From: Beijerinckiaceae bacterium
GTDB taxonomy: Bacteria > Pseudomonadota > Alphaproteobacteria > Rhizobiales > Beijerinckiaceae
Assembly: GCA_024304885.1 (NCBI GenBank)
Contig: JALJOM010000003.1
Coordinates: 2,018,110 to 2,082,109, forward strand
Direction: 5' to 3'
Length of the DNA: 64,000 bases
Both the position numbers and the translations under genes were made by a program. The stretch's first letter is position 1. Every line of letters begins with the position of its first letter. Below are positions 54,529 through 62,935 of the stretch, piece after piece. Below the pieces are notes generated by a model. The model was not told where the DNA came from. It did not search any database and saw only the letters and a program-made list of their open reading frames with translations.

Positions 54529-54622
54529 CCCGCAATCACACGGCCCAACCGGGAGCGCCGGAGCGTTATTCGTGGCGCAGTCACTAAGGTGCATATGCGC
54601 TCCGGCGGATCAAGAACCCGGT

Positions 54623-54805
54623 TCACTGGCCGGGTTTCTTCGGTTTCGGTTGCTTCGGTTCAACGGGCTTGTCAGGCGGGGGCCTGTGCCGCGCGACCTT
54701 CTTTAGCGCTTCCTCGAAATGCGACTCGTCCTCGTCGCAGCCGAGTTCGCGAGCGGCCTCAATGAATGCCCGCACCTGTCCTGCCGGTTCTTTGCGCTTT
54801 GTCAT
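54623..54805 (-). CDS. 60-residue hypothetical protein (transposon cargo)
   Basis: MTKRKEPAGQVRAFIEAARELGCDEDESHFEEALKKVARH, then a Pro/Lys tail (KPVEPKQPKPKKPGQ). I recall similar small proteins in this bacterial order but no known role. Its start overlaps the end of the PIN gene by 47 bp. GTG 54775 would reduce the overlap to 17 bp. Confidence 0.5.
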   Translation of the reverse strand: MTKRKEPAGQVRAFIEAARELGCDEDESHFEEALKKVARHRPPPDKPVEPKQPKPKKPGQ

Positions 54806-55328
54806 CTTCTACAAGTCCGAGCTGCCTGTATTTGTCCGGCAAACATAGCGTTGCCCGTCCAGATCCGATACGCAACCCAAGCTTGGCCAATTTATCAGCA
54901 TGTGTTGTTAATCGTAGAAGCCGACCATTTGTTGTCAACAATTCTTCGCACTTTCTGTCAAGCGCTGACGCAACATGAATGGAATCAGCGCCCTTCAGGG
55001 CTATGCCATGTTTCCAACGAAGATCACGTGCGTCTTCTCCGATAAATGGAGTTGTTTGTACAAGCTTAACGTATTGCCCTGACATCAAAATCGTTGAGAA
55101 TGCATTCTTGACTGCTTCGCTAATGTCTGTATCGCCGATATGTGTACATTCAGCAATTGTGAGAGTCGACGTAAAAATTTCTATCTCTTTATCACGACTC
55201 GCCTCAAGAAGCTTCTTCATATGCCAGACATCTTGCTCGCGATCTGTCGCGAGCGTCTTACCAATCGACGTCTTAACCATGTCGATGAAAGCACATGCAT
55301 CAATATAGAGTCGCCTAAACTCAACCAT
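54759..55328 (-). CDS. PIN-domain protein, putative ribonuclease (transposon cargo)
   Basis: A 189-residue protein. PIN acids: D10 in LYIDACAFIDMVK, Glu in STLTIAECTHIGD (~60) and Asp in LKGADSIHVASALDRKCEELLTTNGRLLRL (~124-127). Such enzymes are metal-dependent RNases, often toxins. Its start overlaps the end of the 264-residue gene by 8 bp, so the two are translationally coupled like a toxin-antitoxin or enzyme-partner pair. The partner does not look like any usual VapB-type antitoxin. Confidence 0.82.
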   Translation of the reverse strand: MVEFRRLYIDACAFIDMVKTSIGKTLATDREQDVWHMKKLLEASRDKEIEIFTSTLTIAECTHIGDTDISEAVKNAFSTILMSGQYVKLVQTTPFIGEDARDLRWKHGIALKGADSIHVASALDRKCEELLTTNGRLLRLTTHADKLAKLGLRIGSGRATLCLPDKYRQLGLVEDDKAQRTGRTGAGIH

Positions 55329-56115
55329 CGGCGTAAGTCTCTAATGCATCGTCCGATTCAAATAAAGGCGCGCTCCCGAAAAACTCCTCAAACTCCGAAG
55401 AGGATAGCATCCTAACCTTTCGAATTTGCTCCGCTCTTAATTCGACTGCCTGTCGCGTAGCTCTGTCAAATAACATATCTCCACTAACCATCAGTATGGT
55501 GGTTCGTTCTTTGACAGCATCGGCAACTGAACTGTAAAGAGTTGGTGGATATAAAATCTTAATTAGTACATCAGTAGATAGCTCACGAAGCTGAAAATTC
55601 GGCTCTCGAGCCTCCTTATACCAAGCGTGCAAAATGCCTTGGGCAGACCCATAAGACGGTATAGGCGTCTCTACGTGACGACGAAGAGCGGCGGTCGCAT
55701 TATACGTAATGCTTCTCCACTTAGGTTTCCCGCCTTTAGCTTTATATATTCCTAGGCCAATAACCTCGTCAGGATCAATAAGAGTGCCGATCCGCGCATA
55801 TTCAAGAATCGTCGCGGGGCGTACGCCAAAATTCAAATCTTCACTATCTGGGTCGAAATCCGCAAGCCCTTCAAGATAACGAGCAAATAATTGTACAGCC
55901 CCGGTGTCCACATCGTCTTGAAATTCGGCGTCATATTCAACGGAACCATTTTTGAAGTTCGCAGCTAGCCATTCTCCGGGCCGCGTCTCAATATCACAAT
56001 CAGCCGCAAGCGCTCTGAGAAACTTTTCCGCTTGCTCAGATATTTTGCCAAGCTTCGCCATAGGCGCGCCATGGCGGCCCTTATTGATGGCAAACCTCAC
56101 CTTGATACGCGGCAT
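55321..56115 (-). CDS. 264-residue partner of the PIN protein (transposon cargo)
   Basis: A 264-residue protein of unknown family. It has an N-terminal helical part (AKLGKISEQAEKFLRALAADCDIETRPGEWLAANFKNGSVEYDAEF), a middle with FGVRPATILEYARIGTLIDPDEVIGLGIYKAKGGKPKWRSITY, and an acidic C terminus (SSSEFEEFFGSAPLFESDDALETYADG). The acidic tail could bind the PIN protein. GC is lower than the backbone. Upstream of the PIN gene with 8-bp overlap. Confidence 0.62.
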   Translation of the reverse strand: MPRIKVRFAINKGRHGAPMAKLGKISEQAEKFLRALAADCDIETRPGEWLAANFKNGSVEYDAEFQDDVDTGAVQLFARYLEGLADFDPDSEDLNFGVRPATILEYARIGTLIDPDEVIGLGIYKAKGGKPKWRSITYNATAALRRHVETPIPSYGSAQGILHAWYKEAREPNFQLRELSTDVLIKILYPPTLYSSVADAVKERTTILMVSGDMLFDRATRQAVELRAEQIRKVRMLSSSEFEEFFGSAPLFESDDALETYADG

Positions 56116-56153
56116 CGCGATCCGACCGTTACAGCTCTCATGCCATCTGTACT

Positions 56154-57062
56154 CTATTCGGCCGATGAGTCCCGGTAAAGCAGCCTCTTCCCCTTCACGC
56201 CTTCCAAGGCACGATGCGCCCTTTCGGCGTCGTCAATTCCAAGCGCGACGCGATTGTTATACCGGAAATCGAACTCGGCGACGTAGCGGTGCAGGTGCTT
56301 CTCGCCGCAATGCTGATACACTCCCTTCATGCCGCGCTTGAAGATGCTGTAGAAACCCTCGACCGTGTTGGTGTGGACCTTGCCGCGGCCATATTCGCCG
56401 GCGCCATGGTTGACGTAATCATGGCTCGCGAAATCCTTCGCTAGGTGCGTGTACTGGCCGGCCTCGTCGGTCATAACCGAGGCTTCCTTAGCGATGTTGG
56501 CGCGAAGGATCGGCACAAGATGCGCGGCCGACGTGCCGTCAACATGGAAGCTGCGAACCGTGCCGCCGCGCTCCACAAGCGACAGGACGGCATGCTTGTG
56601 GGCATAGCCGCGGCGCTTCGGCATATCCTTTTTCTGACCGATGAAAGTCTCGTCGATTTCGATAATCTCGCCAGCACCACCCATGGGGGCAAGATCGCCG
56701 GAGCGCATAGCCTCACGAATGCGATGCGCGAGGAACCATGCGGCCTTGTAAGTGATCTCTAGAACCCGGTGCAGCTGATGCGCGCTGATGCCCTTCTTCG
56801 ACGAGGTCATCAGATAGACAGCCTGTAGCACCTTGTTCAGCGGGATATGGGCCTGCTCGAAAACCGTGCCGACCTTCACCGTGAACTGCTTTCGGCAATC
56901 GGAGCACTTGCGGAGGCCCATGCGGGTTTTGCGCAGATCATAGTGCTTGCCACTGACCGAGCCACAATGCGGGCAAACCAGGCCCTCGGGCCACAACACG
57001 CTTTCGAGATATTCGAAAGCCTTGGCCTCGTCGTGAAAGTAGGGCTTGGACAGGACAGACAT
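56154..57062 (-). CDS. tnp: IS1595-family (ISXO2-like) transposase
   Basis: A 302-residue transposase. The N-terminal zinc ribbon has CPHCG and CSDCRKQFTVKVGTVFE. The RNase H core has IIEIDETFIGQKK (first Asp), SVMTDEAGQYTHLAKDF (second Asp), and NHGAGEYGRGKVHTNTVEGFYSIFKRGMKGVYQH with the Asn/Glu of the third position. The length is normal for the family (290-310) and there is no frameshift, so it is probably active. Confidence 0.95.
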   Translation of the reverse strand: MSVLSKPYFHDEAKAFEYLESVLWPEGLVCPHCGSVSGKHYDLRKTRMGLRKCSDCRKQFTVKVGTVFEQAHIPLNKVLQAVYLMTSSKKGISAHQLHRVLEITYKAAWFLAHRIREAMRSGDLAPMGGAGEIIEIDETFIGQKKDMPKRRGYAHKHAVLSLVERGGTVRSFHVDGTSAAHLVPILRANIAKEASVMTDEAGQYTHLAKDFASHDYVNHGAGEYGRGKVHTNTVEGFYSIFKRGMKGVYQHCGEKHLHRYVAEFDFRYNNRVALGIDDAERAHRALEGVKGKRLLYRDSSAE

Positions 57063-57128
57063 TGCGGTAGCTCCGACGTTGAAGCTACCCTACATCATTT
57101 TTCGTGGTTTGCAAAGGATATAATCGCC

Positions 57129-57136
57129 TTTACTAA
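57129..57136 (+). repeat. Target-site duplication, right copy
   Basis: TTTACTAA directly after the right inverted repeat, identical to 54156-54163. Confidence 0.85.
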
Positions 57137-57217
57137 CCGCTCGTGATGCGTTCTGCTGGTTTCGTCTCCGGCCACGTAGACGATGGTCGCGTGCCGGTGC
57201 GGCAGGAGGGATATCCC

Positions 57218-57508
57218 GTGGGCAAACTCAGATCGACTTCTACATTGCCGCGGCGCTCGTTCGACGGATACACGGAACGGTGCGGCACGAGCGCTGGGGC
57301 CTCCTCGATCTCGAACCGAACGGCGCCAAGGGCCGGCGCTCCTCCAGTCGACCTCCTGACTTTACAGCAGGTTGCCGATAGGCTGCAGGTCTGCGTCAAG
57401 ACGGTGCGTCGTCTCGTCGAGAAGAACGGCGTCCCGATCGTCTACGTGGGTCGGCAGGTCCGAATTCCGACCGATCACGTCGTATTGCTGACGACCAAGC
57501 GATGGTGA
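57218..57508 (+). CDS. Excisionase-like helix-turn-helix protein
   Basis: A 96-residue protein from GTG 57218, with AGGAGGG eight bases upstream. After a Ser/Arg-rich lead, residues 50-95 are an HTH_17 domain: LLTLQQVADRLQVCVKTVRRLVEKNGVPIVYVGRQVRIPTDHVVLL. It opens the recombinase module and probably directs excision or regulates the recombinases. Confidence 0.75.
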   Translation: MGKLRSTSTLPRRSFDGYTERCGTSAGASSISNRTAPRAGAPPVDLLTLQQVADRLQVCVKTVRRLVEKNGVPIVYVGRQVRIPTDHVVLLTTKRW

Positions 57509-57647
57509 TCGGAAGTCCCGAAAATCCTCCGTTGTCCACGTGTGTCCCAGCGATCGTGACACCGTCTAGTGCCCAATCGGCCAATTTAAGCACCGAGCCT
57601 TCTCACGAATATCCCGTCGATTCCACGATTGTCCACTGGAGTTCACG

Positions 57648-59423
57648 ATGGTCACCATACCAAGCTCACGATCGAACAAAAACATTGCTGCACCCACTGA
57701 TCTTGAAACGCTCGCCGCTCTACTGGCGGTGATCGAAACCGACGATGGTCTTCCCGCCAAGCGCCGTGCGGACATTTGTTCCGGCGTGCGCTCGCTCTGC
57801 CGTGCCATGAACTTGCAGCCCGAGAGCACACCAGTCGATCCGAGAGTGATCGGAGATCGGCTTTCGGTGATGACACCTGTTGTGGCGGGCATGAAGAAAG
57901 GGCGGTTCCAAAACTGCAAATCTTTCATGGATGCGGCGCTCGCCTATGCGGATGCGCGATTTCATCGCCGTCGGAACAAAGCGCCGCTAGCCCCGGAATA
58001 TGTATCGCTTCTCGAGAAAGCTCCTGACCGGTGGGTCGCGGCAAGGCTGCGTCGCTTGTTTCACTTCGCCACGGAGCGGGGTGTCAAACCCGAAGAGATC
58101 GACGATGCATTATTTGAGGCCTTCCTCGAGCATCTGGAATGCAGCACGCTGCCGAACTTCAGGTCGGTCGACCGAACGACGAGGAAAAACTGGAACGCTC
58201 TCGCGGCGAAAGTGCCCGGCTGGCCCGCGGGCCCCGTAGGGGTGCCGTCCTACGTCGATCACTACGTCTTGTCGCCGGACGCATTCCCGCAGACTCTATG
58301 GGACGACGTCGATGCGTACCTCGCGTCACGTCTGTCGAAAGGCCCTGCCAATCTCGACGATCTCCTCTCCGAGGAAGAATTGTTCGGTGGTGCCGAGGCT
58401 GTAGAAAGCCGGTCCTCGCACGTTCGCGAATCGACCGCCGGCTTGATCCGCTACCGCGTGCGTCAATTCGCATCCGCCGTCGTGCTTCGGAACATCATGC
58501 ATCCGGATCAGCTCACCGGTCTGAAAGTGCTGGTCGCCCCGCCGACGGTGAGTGCCGGACTGAAATTCTTCATCCAAAGGGCCGGCAAGCAGCGGAATTC
58601 GCAAATCCGCGGTCTCGCCTCCGACCTGTTCATGATCGCCAAGCTGTGGGTACGAAGCTCCGACGAAGAACTCGCGAAGCTCGCCACCATCTGCAATAAG
58701 GTGCGGCCACACCACGAGGGGTTGCCGGAAAGCGCACGTCGCTCGCTCGCCCCGTTTCGTGACCCGGCCAATGTCCGCAAGTTCCTTGCGTTGCCCGACC
58801 GCATCATCAAGGACGCCGAGCGGCAGAAGACAATCGACCGGGCGACGGCGAACCGCGTGGCGACGGCGCTCTGGATCAAGATCGCACAGCGTGCGCCGCT
58901 GCGGATTTCGAACCTGCTCGAGACCGATCTGTCCAAGAATATCCTGCGGTCTCACAGCGGCAAGGATGCTTCGGTCGCGCTCTTCTATCTCCCTGATCAG
59001 GTCAAGAACGCGAAGGCACTCGAGGTGCCGCTGCCTCAAGGAACCGTGAAGCTCCTCGATCTTTATCTGCAGAAATACCGCAAGGCGCTGGTCGATACGC
59101 CGAGCCCCTGGCTGTTCCCCGCCCCCGACGGAAGTCCGAAACGGCCCAACGTCATGTCCAGCGACATCCAGCGCCTCATGCGCGACGATCTCGGATTTGC
59201 GATCAACCCGCACAGCTTCAGGCATGTGGCAGCCAAGCTCTATCTGTCGATACATCCCGGCCGCTATGTCGACGTGCAGCTGCTGCTCGGACACCGCAAG
59301 CTCGAAACGACGGTCAAATATTACTGTGAGCTGGAGGCAGAGGAAGCCTTCAAGCATTTCGACGCGATCTTGTTGAAGCTCGAAGAAGCGACCGAACCGA
59401 AGAGAGGGACCTATGAGCCATAA
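57648..59423 (+). CDS. Large tyrosine recombinase
   Basis: A 591-residue protein, with GGAG eight bases before ATG. The N-terminal ~380 residues are a long, mostly helical region with no phage arm-binding domain. The catalytic domain holds Arg in APLRISNLLETDL, HSFRHVAAKLYL (HxxR), and LLGHRKLETTVKYY (His and Tyr nucleophile). Lys is likely in PDQVKNAKALEVPL. Long recombinases of this kind occur with a second recombinase in the same operon on integrative elements. It overlaps the next gene by 11 bp. Confidence 0.85.
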   Translation: MVTIPSSRSNKNIAAPTDLETLAALLAVIETDDGLPAKRRADICSGVRSLCRAMNLQPESTPVDPRVIGDRLSVMTPVVAGMKKGRFQNCKSFMDAALAYADARFHRRRNKAPLAPEYVSLLEKAPDRWVAARLRRLFHFATERGVKPEEIDDALFEAFLEHLECSTLPNFRSVDRTTRKNWNALAAKVPGWPAGPVGVPSYVDHYVLSPDAFPQTLWDDVDAYLASRLSKGPANLDDLLSEEELFGGAEAVESRSSHVRESTAGLIRYRVRQFASAVVLRNIMHPDQLTGLKVLVAPPTVSAGLKFFIQRAGKQRNSQIRGLASDLFMIAKLWVRSSDEELAKLATICNKVRPHHEGLPESARRSLAPFRDPANVRKFLALPDRIIKDAERQKTIDRATANRVATALWIKIAQRAPLRISNLLETDLSKNILRSHSGKDASVALFYLPDQVKNAKALEVPLPQGTVKLLDLYLQKYRKALVDTPSPWLFPAPDGSPKRPNVMSSDIQRLMRDDLGFAINPHSFRHVAAKLYLSIHPGRYVDVQLLLGHRKLETTVKYYCELEAEEAFKHFDAILLKLEEATEPKRGTYEP

Positions 59424-60498
59424 TAACTTCTATGGCCGCGCATTGCCGCTTTCGAAGTGGCCGGAGCCGGATCGCCTTGCCTGGATCGATGCCCAGGCCG
59501 AAGACGACGATCTCCTCGGGATTCGCCGGCCCGCAGCTCGCTGGCGTGCGAGCACGAAAGAGCTCCACAGCCGCTGTTACGGGATTTGGCTCGCGTGGCT
59601 CCACTCGCAAAACCTGCTCCACGCCCACGAGGCCCCCGCGGATCGGGTGACGAAAGCGAGGCTCGCTGCCTATCTACAAGCCGAGCACGCTTCCGGAAAC
59701 ACGGCTCGCACGCTCATCAATCACGCCGTCGGTCTGCGCCACATGTTCGAGGCCCTCACGCCCGAGCGCGATTGGACGTGGATGCTGCCGATGATCGGCA
59801 AGTTGAAGACGGCGGTAACGCCGACAAGAAACCATTCCGATCTTCCCTCGATCCGTCAGCTCTTCGAGCTGGGGCTCGCTCTGACCCAACGTGCGGAATG
59901 CGAAGGCACCGGCACGTTGAAACAACGTGCGATCGTATTTCGAAACGGGTTGGCGATCGCCATGCTCGCTGCACGCCCTCTGATGAGACGTGCCAATCTC
60001 GCGTCGATAAAGATCGGCGAGCATCTCTCGAGGGAAGGCGCCACCTATCGCTTGCAATTCTCCGACGAGGAGATGAAAGGTCGGCGCAAGCGGGGTGGGC
60101 TGCTGCCTCAGATGCTTACCGCCCCGATTGAACGATATATCGATCTTTATCGACCGGCCCTCCTCGGGTCGAAACCTGATCCTGACGGCGTCCAGTTCAT
60201 TTCTGCCCTCGGCCGCCCGATCTGTCCCCATGCTCTGTCACACGAGATCGGTAAAGTGACGGATGCCGTCTTCGGCCGGCGGATCACGACACACGAGTTT
60301 CGCCACGCGGCGGTGAGCTCTATCGCGAAGGAGGACCCTGCCCATGTGGGAATCGTTCCTTCGGTCCTGGGGCATGCCGACTACCGGACGTCCGAGGCAT
60401 ATTACGTATTCGCTGACGAGCACGCAGCCTTCCAGCGTCTCGATAGAGCAGTGGAAGCGCTGATCTCCGGCAAGCACGACATGGATCACGAAGCCTGA
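59413..60498 (+). CDS. Second tyrosine recombinase
   Basis: A 361-residue recombinase from ATG 59413, inside the end of the previous gene. It has a SAM-like N-terminal domain (RWRASTKELHSRCYGIWLAWLHSQN ... LINHAVGLRHMFEAL). The catalytic domain has Arg in RPLMRRANLASI, Lys in DEEMKGRRKRGG, HEFRHAAVSS and LGHADYRTSEAYY. It has only moderate likeness to the 591-residue protein. Translation coupling suggests the two work as a pair. Confidence 0.88.
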   Translation: MSHNNFYGRALPLSKWPEPDRLAWIDAQAEDDDLLGIRRPAARWRASTKELHSRCYGIWLAWLHSQNLLHAHEAPADRVTKARLAAYLQAEHASGNTARTLINHAVGLRHMFEALTPERDWTWMLPMIGKLKTAVTPTRNHSDLPSIRQLFELGLALTQRAECEGTGTLKQRAIVFRNGLAIAMLAARPLMRRANLASIKIGEHLSREGATYRLQFSDEEMKGRRKRGGLLPQMLTAPIERYIDLYRPALLGSKPDPDGVQFISALGRPICPHALSHEIGKVTDAVFGRRITTHEFRHAAVSSIAKEDPAHVGIVPSVLGHADYRTSEAYYVFADEHAAFQRLDRAVEALISGKHDMDHEA

Positions 60499-60669
60499 GG
60501 CGTCACTCGCCGCGAGCACGTTCAGTGACGTCCTCTACGATCCCCAGTCCGGGGAAATGGATCGCAAGTTTTGAGCAATAGCGGTTAGTCTCTGAGGTGG
60601 GATAACCGCTGTCCCACATGGCCTCGAACCCTCTGGTTGCCATTTCGATTCGTCTCTACAGACTAGGGG

Positions 60670-60948
60670 GTGGAACAGCAGCCGGGCCCAAATCCGAACC
60701 GCACGGACGACCGAGATGCGACGAGCGCCGTCGCAACCGAGGTCGTTGCTCGCACACGCACGCAGCGGCGGCGTCTGAGTGGGGATGGACGAAAGCAGAG
60801 AAGCAAAGCGACGACGGCCGCTTCACCTGCCGCCGAAACCATTGTCACCGATCTGCCGCGGCGTCTTCCACCGACCAAGAGTGAGCTTGCACTTTGGCGG
60901 GCCTTCCTCGCCGACGAGATCGAGGCCATACTCCGGGACGGAGAATGA
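60670..60948 (+). CDS. Small basic protein before the serine recombinase
   Basis: A 92-residue protein from GTG 60670. The first 60 residues are low-complexity, Arg/Ala/Thr-rich. The end (PPTKSELALWRAFLADEIEAILRDGE) is a compact acidic helix. It stops 6 bp before the serine recombinase start. It could be an accessory factor. The alternative frame from 60618 is less likely. Confidence 0.5.
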   Translation: MEQQPGPNPNRTDDRDATSAVATEVVARTRTQRRRLSGDGRKQRSKATTAASPAAETIVTDLPRRLPPTKSELALWRAFLADEIEAILRDGE

Positions 60949-60954
60949 TCGCCC

Positions 60955-62562
60955 ATGACCCGTGCCGCTATCTATGTTCGCGTTTCGACGATTCGCCAGG
61001 CAGAGCGAGACTTGTCGCTTCCCGACCAGCTTGCCCAGTGCCGTGCCTATTGCGAACGGCATGGGTGGGAGATCGCGGAGGTCTTTTCGGAACCCGGCGC
61101 ATCGGCGCTCGACGATGATCGGCCTGTCTTTCAAGAAATGATCTACAAGGCGACACGCGCCGATCGCCCTTTCGACTATGTCGTCGTTCATTCGCTGAGC
61201 CGCTTCAGCCGTGATGCGCTTCATTCCGAGCTCTATGTCCGCAAGCTGCGCAAGGCCGGCGTCGAGCTCGTCTCGATCACACAAGCCGTCGCACCCGACG
61301 CAAGCGGCGAGATGGTCCGCAAGCTCCTGAACGTCTTCGACGAGCATCAATCGCGGGAGAATGCGAAACACGTCCATCGGGCCATGTGCGAGAATGCCCG
61401 GCAGGGCTTCTGGAACGGCTCGCATGCGCCCTACGGCTATCGGGTCGAGGTCGCCGAACGGCGGGGAAACAAGGACAAGAAGGTCCTCGTCGTCCACGAG
61501 GACGAGGCGAGGATCGTACGACAGATTTTCGCAATGGCGGCCGGCGCAGAGGGCAGACCGATGGGCGTGAAGGCCATTGCAACCTACTTCAACGAGCGTG
61601 GCATATTGCGTCGAGGTCGCAAGTTCGCGACCGGCAGCCTCTACGACCTGCTCACCTCGACCACCTATTGCGGCCGCCATTACTTCAATCAAACCGACAG
61701 TCGCAACGGAACGCCACGGCCGCCGTCGCAGTGGATCGAGCTCAGGGTTCCAGCCCTCGTCGACGAGGAAGCGTTCAATGCCGTGCAAGGCGTGCTGAAG
61801 AGCCGCAATCCAAAACGGCTGCCGCCCCGCGTCGCCAATGGCCCGACCTTCCTCGCAGGGCTTGCCCGCTGTGGTCACTGTGGCGCGGCCTTGATCCAGA
61901 ACACCGGCAAGGGTGGTGCCTACCGCTACTATTGCTGCTCACGGAAGCTGAAGGAGGGTCCGACGGCCTGCCGAGGCATGCGTATCCGCATGGACAAGCT
62001 CGACGGCATCGTTATCGGCGAAGTCGCGAAGAGGGTGCTCGAGCCCGAGCGGCTGACCGAGATGCTGCAAGTCTATGTCAAAGCCGCATCCGACCGCGAG
62101 AACGCCGACCGTGATCGGCTGGCCAAGCTACGACGCGATCAGGCTGACGCCGAGGCCGGGATCATGCGGCTGCTCGAACTCGTCGAGAAGGGACTGATGC
62201 ATGCCGAGGACGCGGAGCTGCGGGAGCGTTTGATCGGCCTGAAACTGCGGCGGGACGAAGCTGCCAAGGAAATCTCCTTGATCAAGGAGCGCATGGCGAC
62301 GGGTGAACCCGGGGTCACGCCGGAGAAGGTCCGACGTCTCGCCATCCTTCTCCGAGAGAAGCTCTACGACGGCCCGCCGGAATTGCGTCAGGCCTATGCC
62401 CGGCTGCTCATGGAGGAAGTGTCGGTCAGCGACAAGGAAATCCGGATCAGCGGCTCGAAGCAGGTGCTGGCACGGGCTGTGACCGAGGGAACGGATGTAC
62501 CCGTGCCCGCGGTTCTCTCTTTTGTTCAGGACTGGCGCGCCCGAAGAGATTCGAACTCCTGA
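60955..62562 (+). CDS. Large serine recombinase ending inside tRNA-Arg
   Basis: A 535-residue recombinase. The resolvase domain has the nucleophile S11 in IYVRVSTIRQAERD, and VVHSLSRFSRDALHSELYVRKLRKAGVELVSITQ. A recombinase domain follows (~165-265, APYGYRVE, GVKAIATYFNERGI). The zinc ribbon has CGHCG ... YCCS ... C. A coiled-coil follows, then the C-terminal arm. The last codons (RARRDSNS) are read from the antisense strand of tRNA-Arg, ending 30 bp inside it. This overlap suggests that the gene's end is formed by the attachment site on integration. Confidence 0.9.
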   Translation: MTRAAIYVRVSTIRQAERDLSLPDQLAQCRAYCERHGWEIAEVFSEPGASALDDDRPVFQEMIYKATRADRPFDYVVVHSLSRFSRDALHSELYVRKLRKAGVELVSITQAVAPDASGEMVRKLLNVFDEHQSRENAKHVHRAMCENARQGFWNGSHAPYGYRVEVAERRGNKDKKVLVVHEDEARIVRQIFAMAAGAEGRPMGVKAIATYFNERGILRRGRKFATGSLYDLLTSTTYCGRHYFNQTDSRNGTPRPPSQWIELRVPALVDEEAFNAVQGVLKSRNPKRLPPRVANGPTFLAGLARCGHCGAALIQNTGKGGAYRYYCCSRKLKEGPTACRGMRIRMDKLDGIVIGEVAKRVLEPERLTEMLQVYVKAASDRENADRDRLAKLRRDQADAEAGIMRLLELVEKGLMHAEDAELRERLIGLKLRRDEAAKEISLIKERMATGEPGVTPEKVRRLAILLREKLYDGPPELRQAYARLLMEEVSVSDKEIRISGSKQVLARAVTEGTDVPVPAVLSFVQDWRARRDSNS

Positions 62563-62609
62563 CCCCTAGATTCGTAGTCTAGTGCTCTATCCAGCTGAGC
62601 TACGGGCGC
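62533..62609 (-). tRNA. tRNA-Arg (ACG)
   Basis: A 77-base tRNA on the minus strand. The acceptor GCGCCCG (62609-62603) pairs with CGGGCGC, then discriminator G62536 and CCA (62535-62533). The anticodon loop CTACGAA gives ACG, read as ICG after TadA. The 3' end faces the accessory region, as expected for an integration site. Confidence 0.96.
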
Positions 62610-62633
62610 CTGCCTAGGCCGCTTTGCGACCCG

Positions 62634-62713
62634 GGCGGATCGGAAAACGGCTCTCCTTACTTGCATTCTCGCATTTTCGTGACGCAAACCGGAGGCCACG
62701 CCGGAAAATGCTC
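62634..62713 (+). repeat. Dispersed repeat, copy C
   Basis: Shares with copies A and B the blocks GGATCGGAAAACGG, CGCATTTTCGTGACGCAAACCGG and CGGAAAATGCTC in order, though the internal spacing is shorter. It lies just right of tRNA-Arg. (The second block is longer than 20 bases, so only its edges CGCATTTTC and GCAAACCGG should be used for comparison.). Confidence 0.6.
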
Positions 62714-62718
62714 GAGCC

Positions 62719-62744
62719 GATCGGCGCCGATTTGTGCGCCGATC
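62719..62744. terminator. Hairpin downstream of the TonB-plug gene
   Basis: GATCGGCGC (62719-62727) and GCGCCGATC (62736-62744) form a perfect 9-bp stem with an 8-base loop. No T-run follows on either strand, so it is a weak terminator at best. The rest of 62745-62935 holds nothing I can call. Confidence 0.35.
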
Positions 62745-62935
62745 AGCGGTCCCCGTCACCGATGCTGCACGGACGGCAGCGAGTCCACCGGTCACCGCTC
62801 GAAAGCGCGGTCACGCAGGAGCGACGGAGACGAGAGCAGTCCTTTAGCGATTGCCGTGGGCCGTTGCAATGGCCGAACCGGGGCAGAAGCTAACGCGTGC
62901 CGAGAATCACGCCGGCGCGATCGCAGCCTGGCGCC

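Larger units (their letters stand above)
54164..57128. mobile_element. IS1595-family transposon with passenger genes
   Basis: A 2,965-bp unit. The left end GGCGATTATATCTTTTGCGA (to 54189) and the right end read inward GGCGATTATATCCTTTGCAA (57128 to 57103) match at 24 of 26 positions. An exact 8-bp direct repeat TTTACTAA flanks it. The transposase (56154-57062) lies against the right end. Four further genes lie between: a WYL-like 99-residue protein, a 60-residue protein, a PIN-domain protein and a 264-residue protein. The family is known to carry passenger genes in some branches. The intact duplication means the whole unit moved together. Confidence 0.9.

Noticed and set aside
57143-57217. 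Longer N terminus of the Xis-like protein from ATG 57143
   Set aside because: A strong AGGAGGG ribosome site lies before GTG 57218, and the upstream codons are not domain-like.
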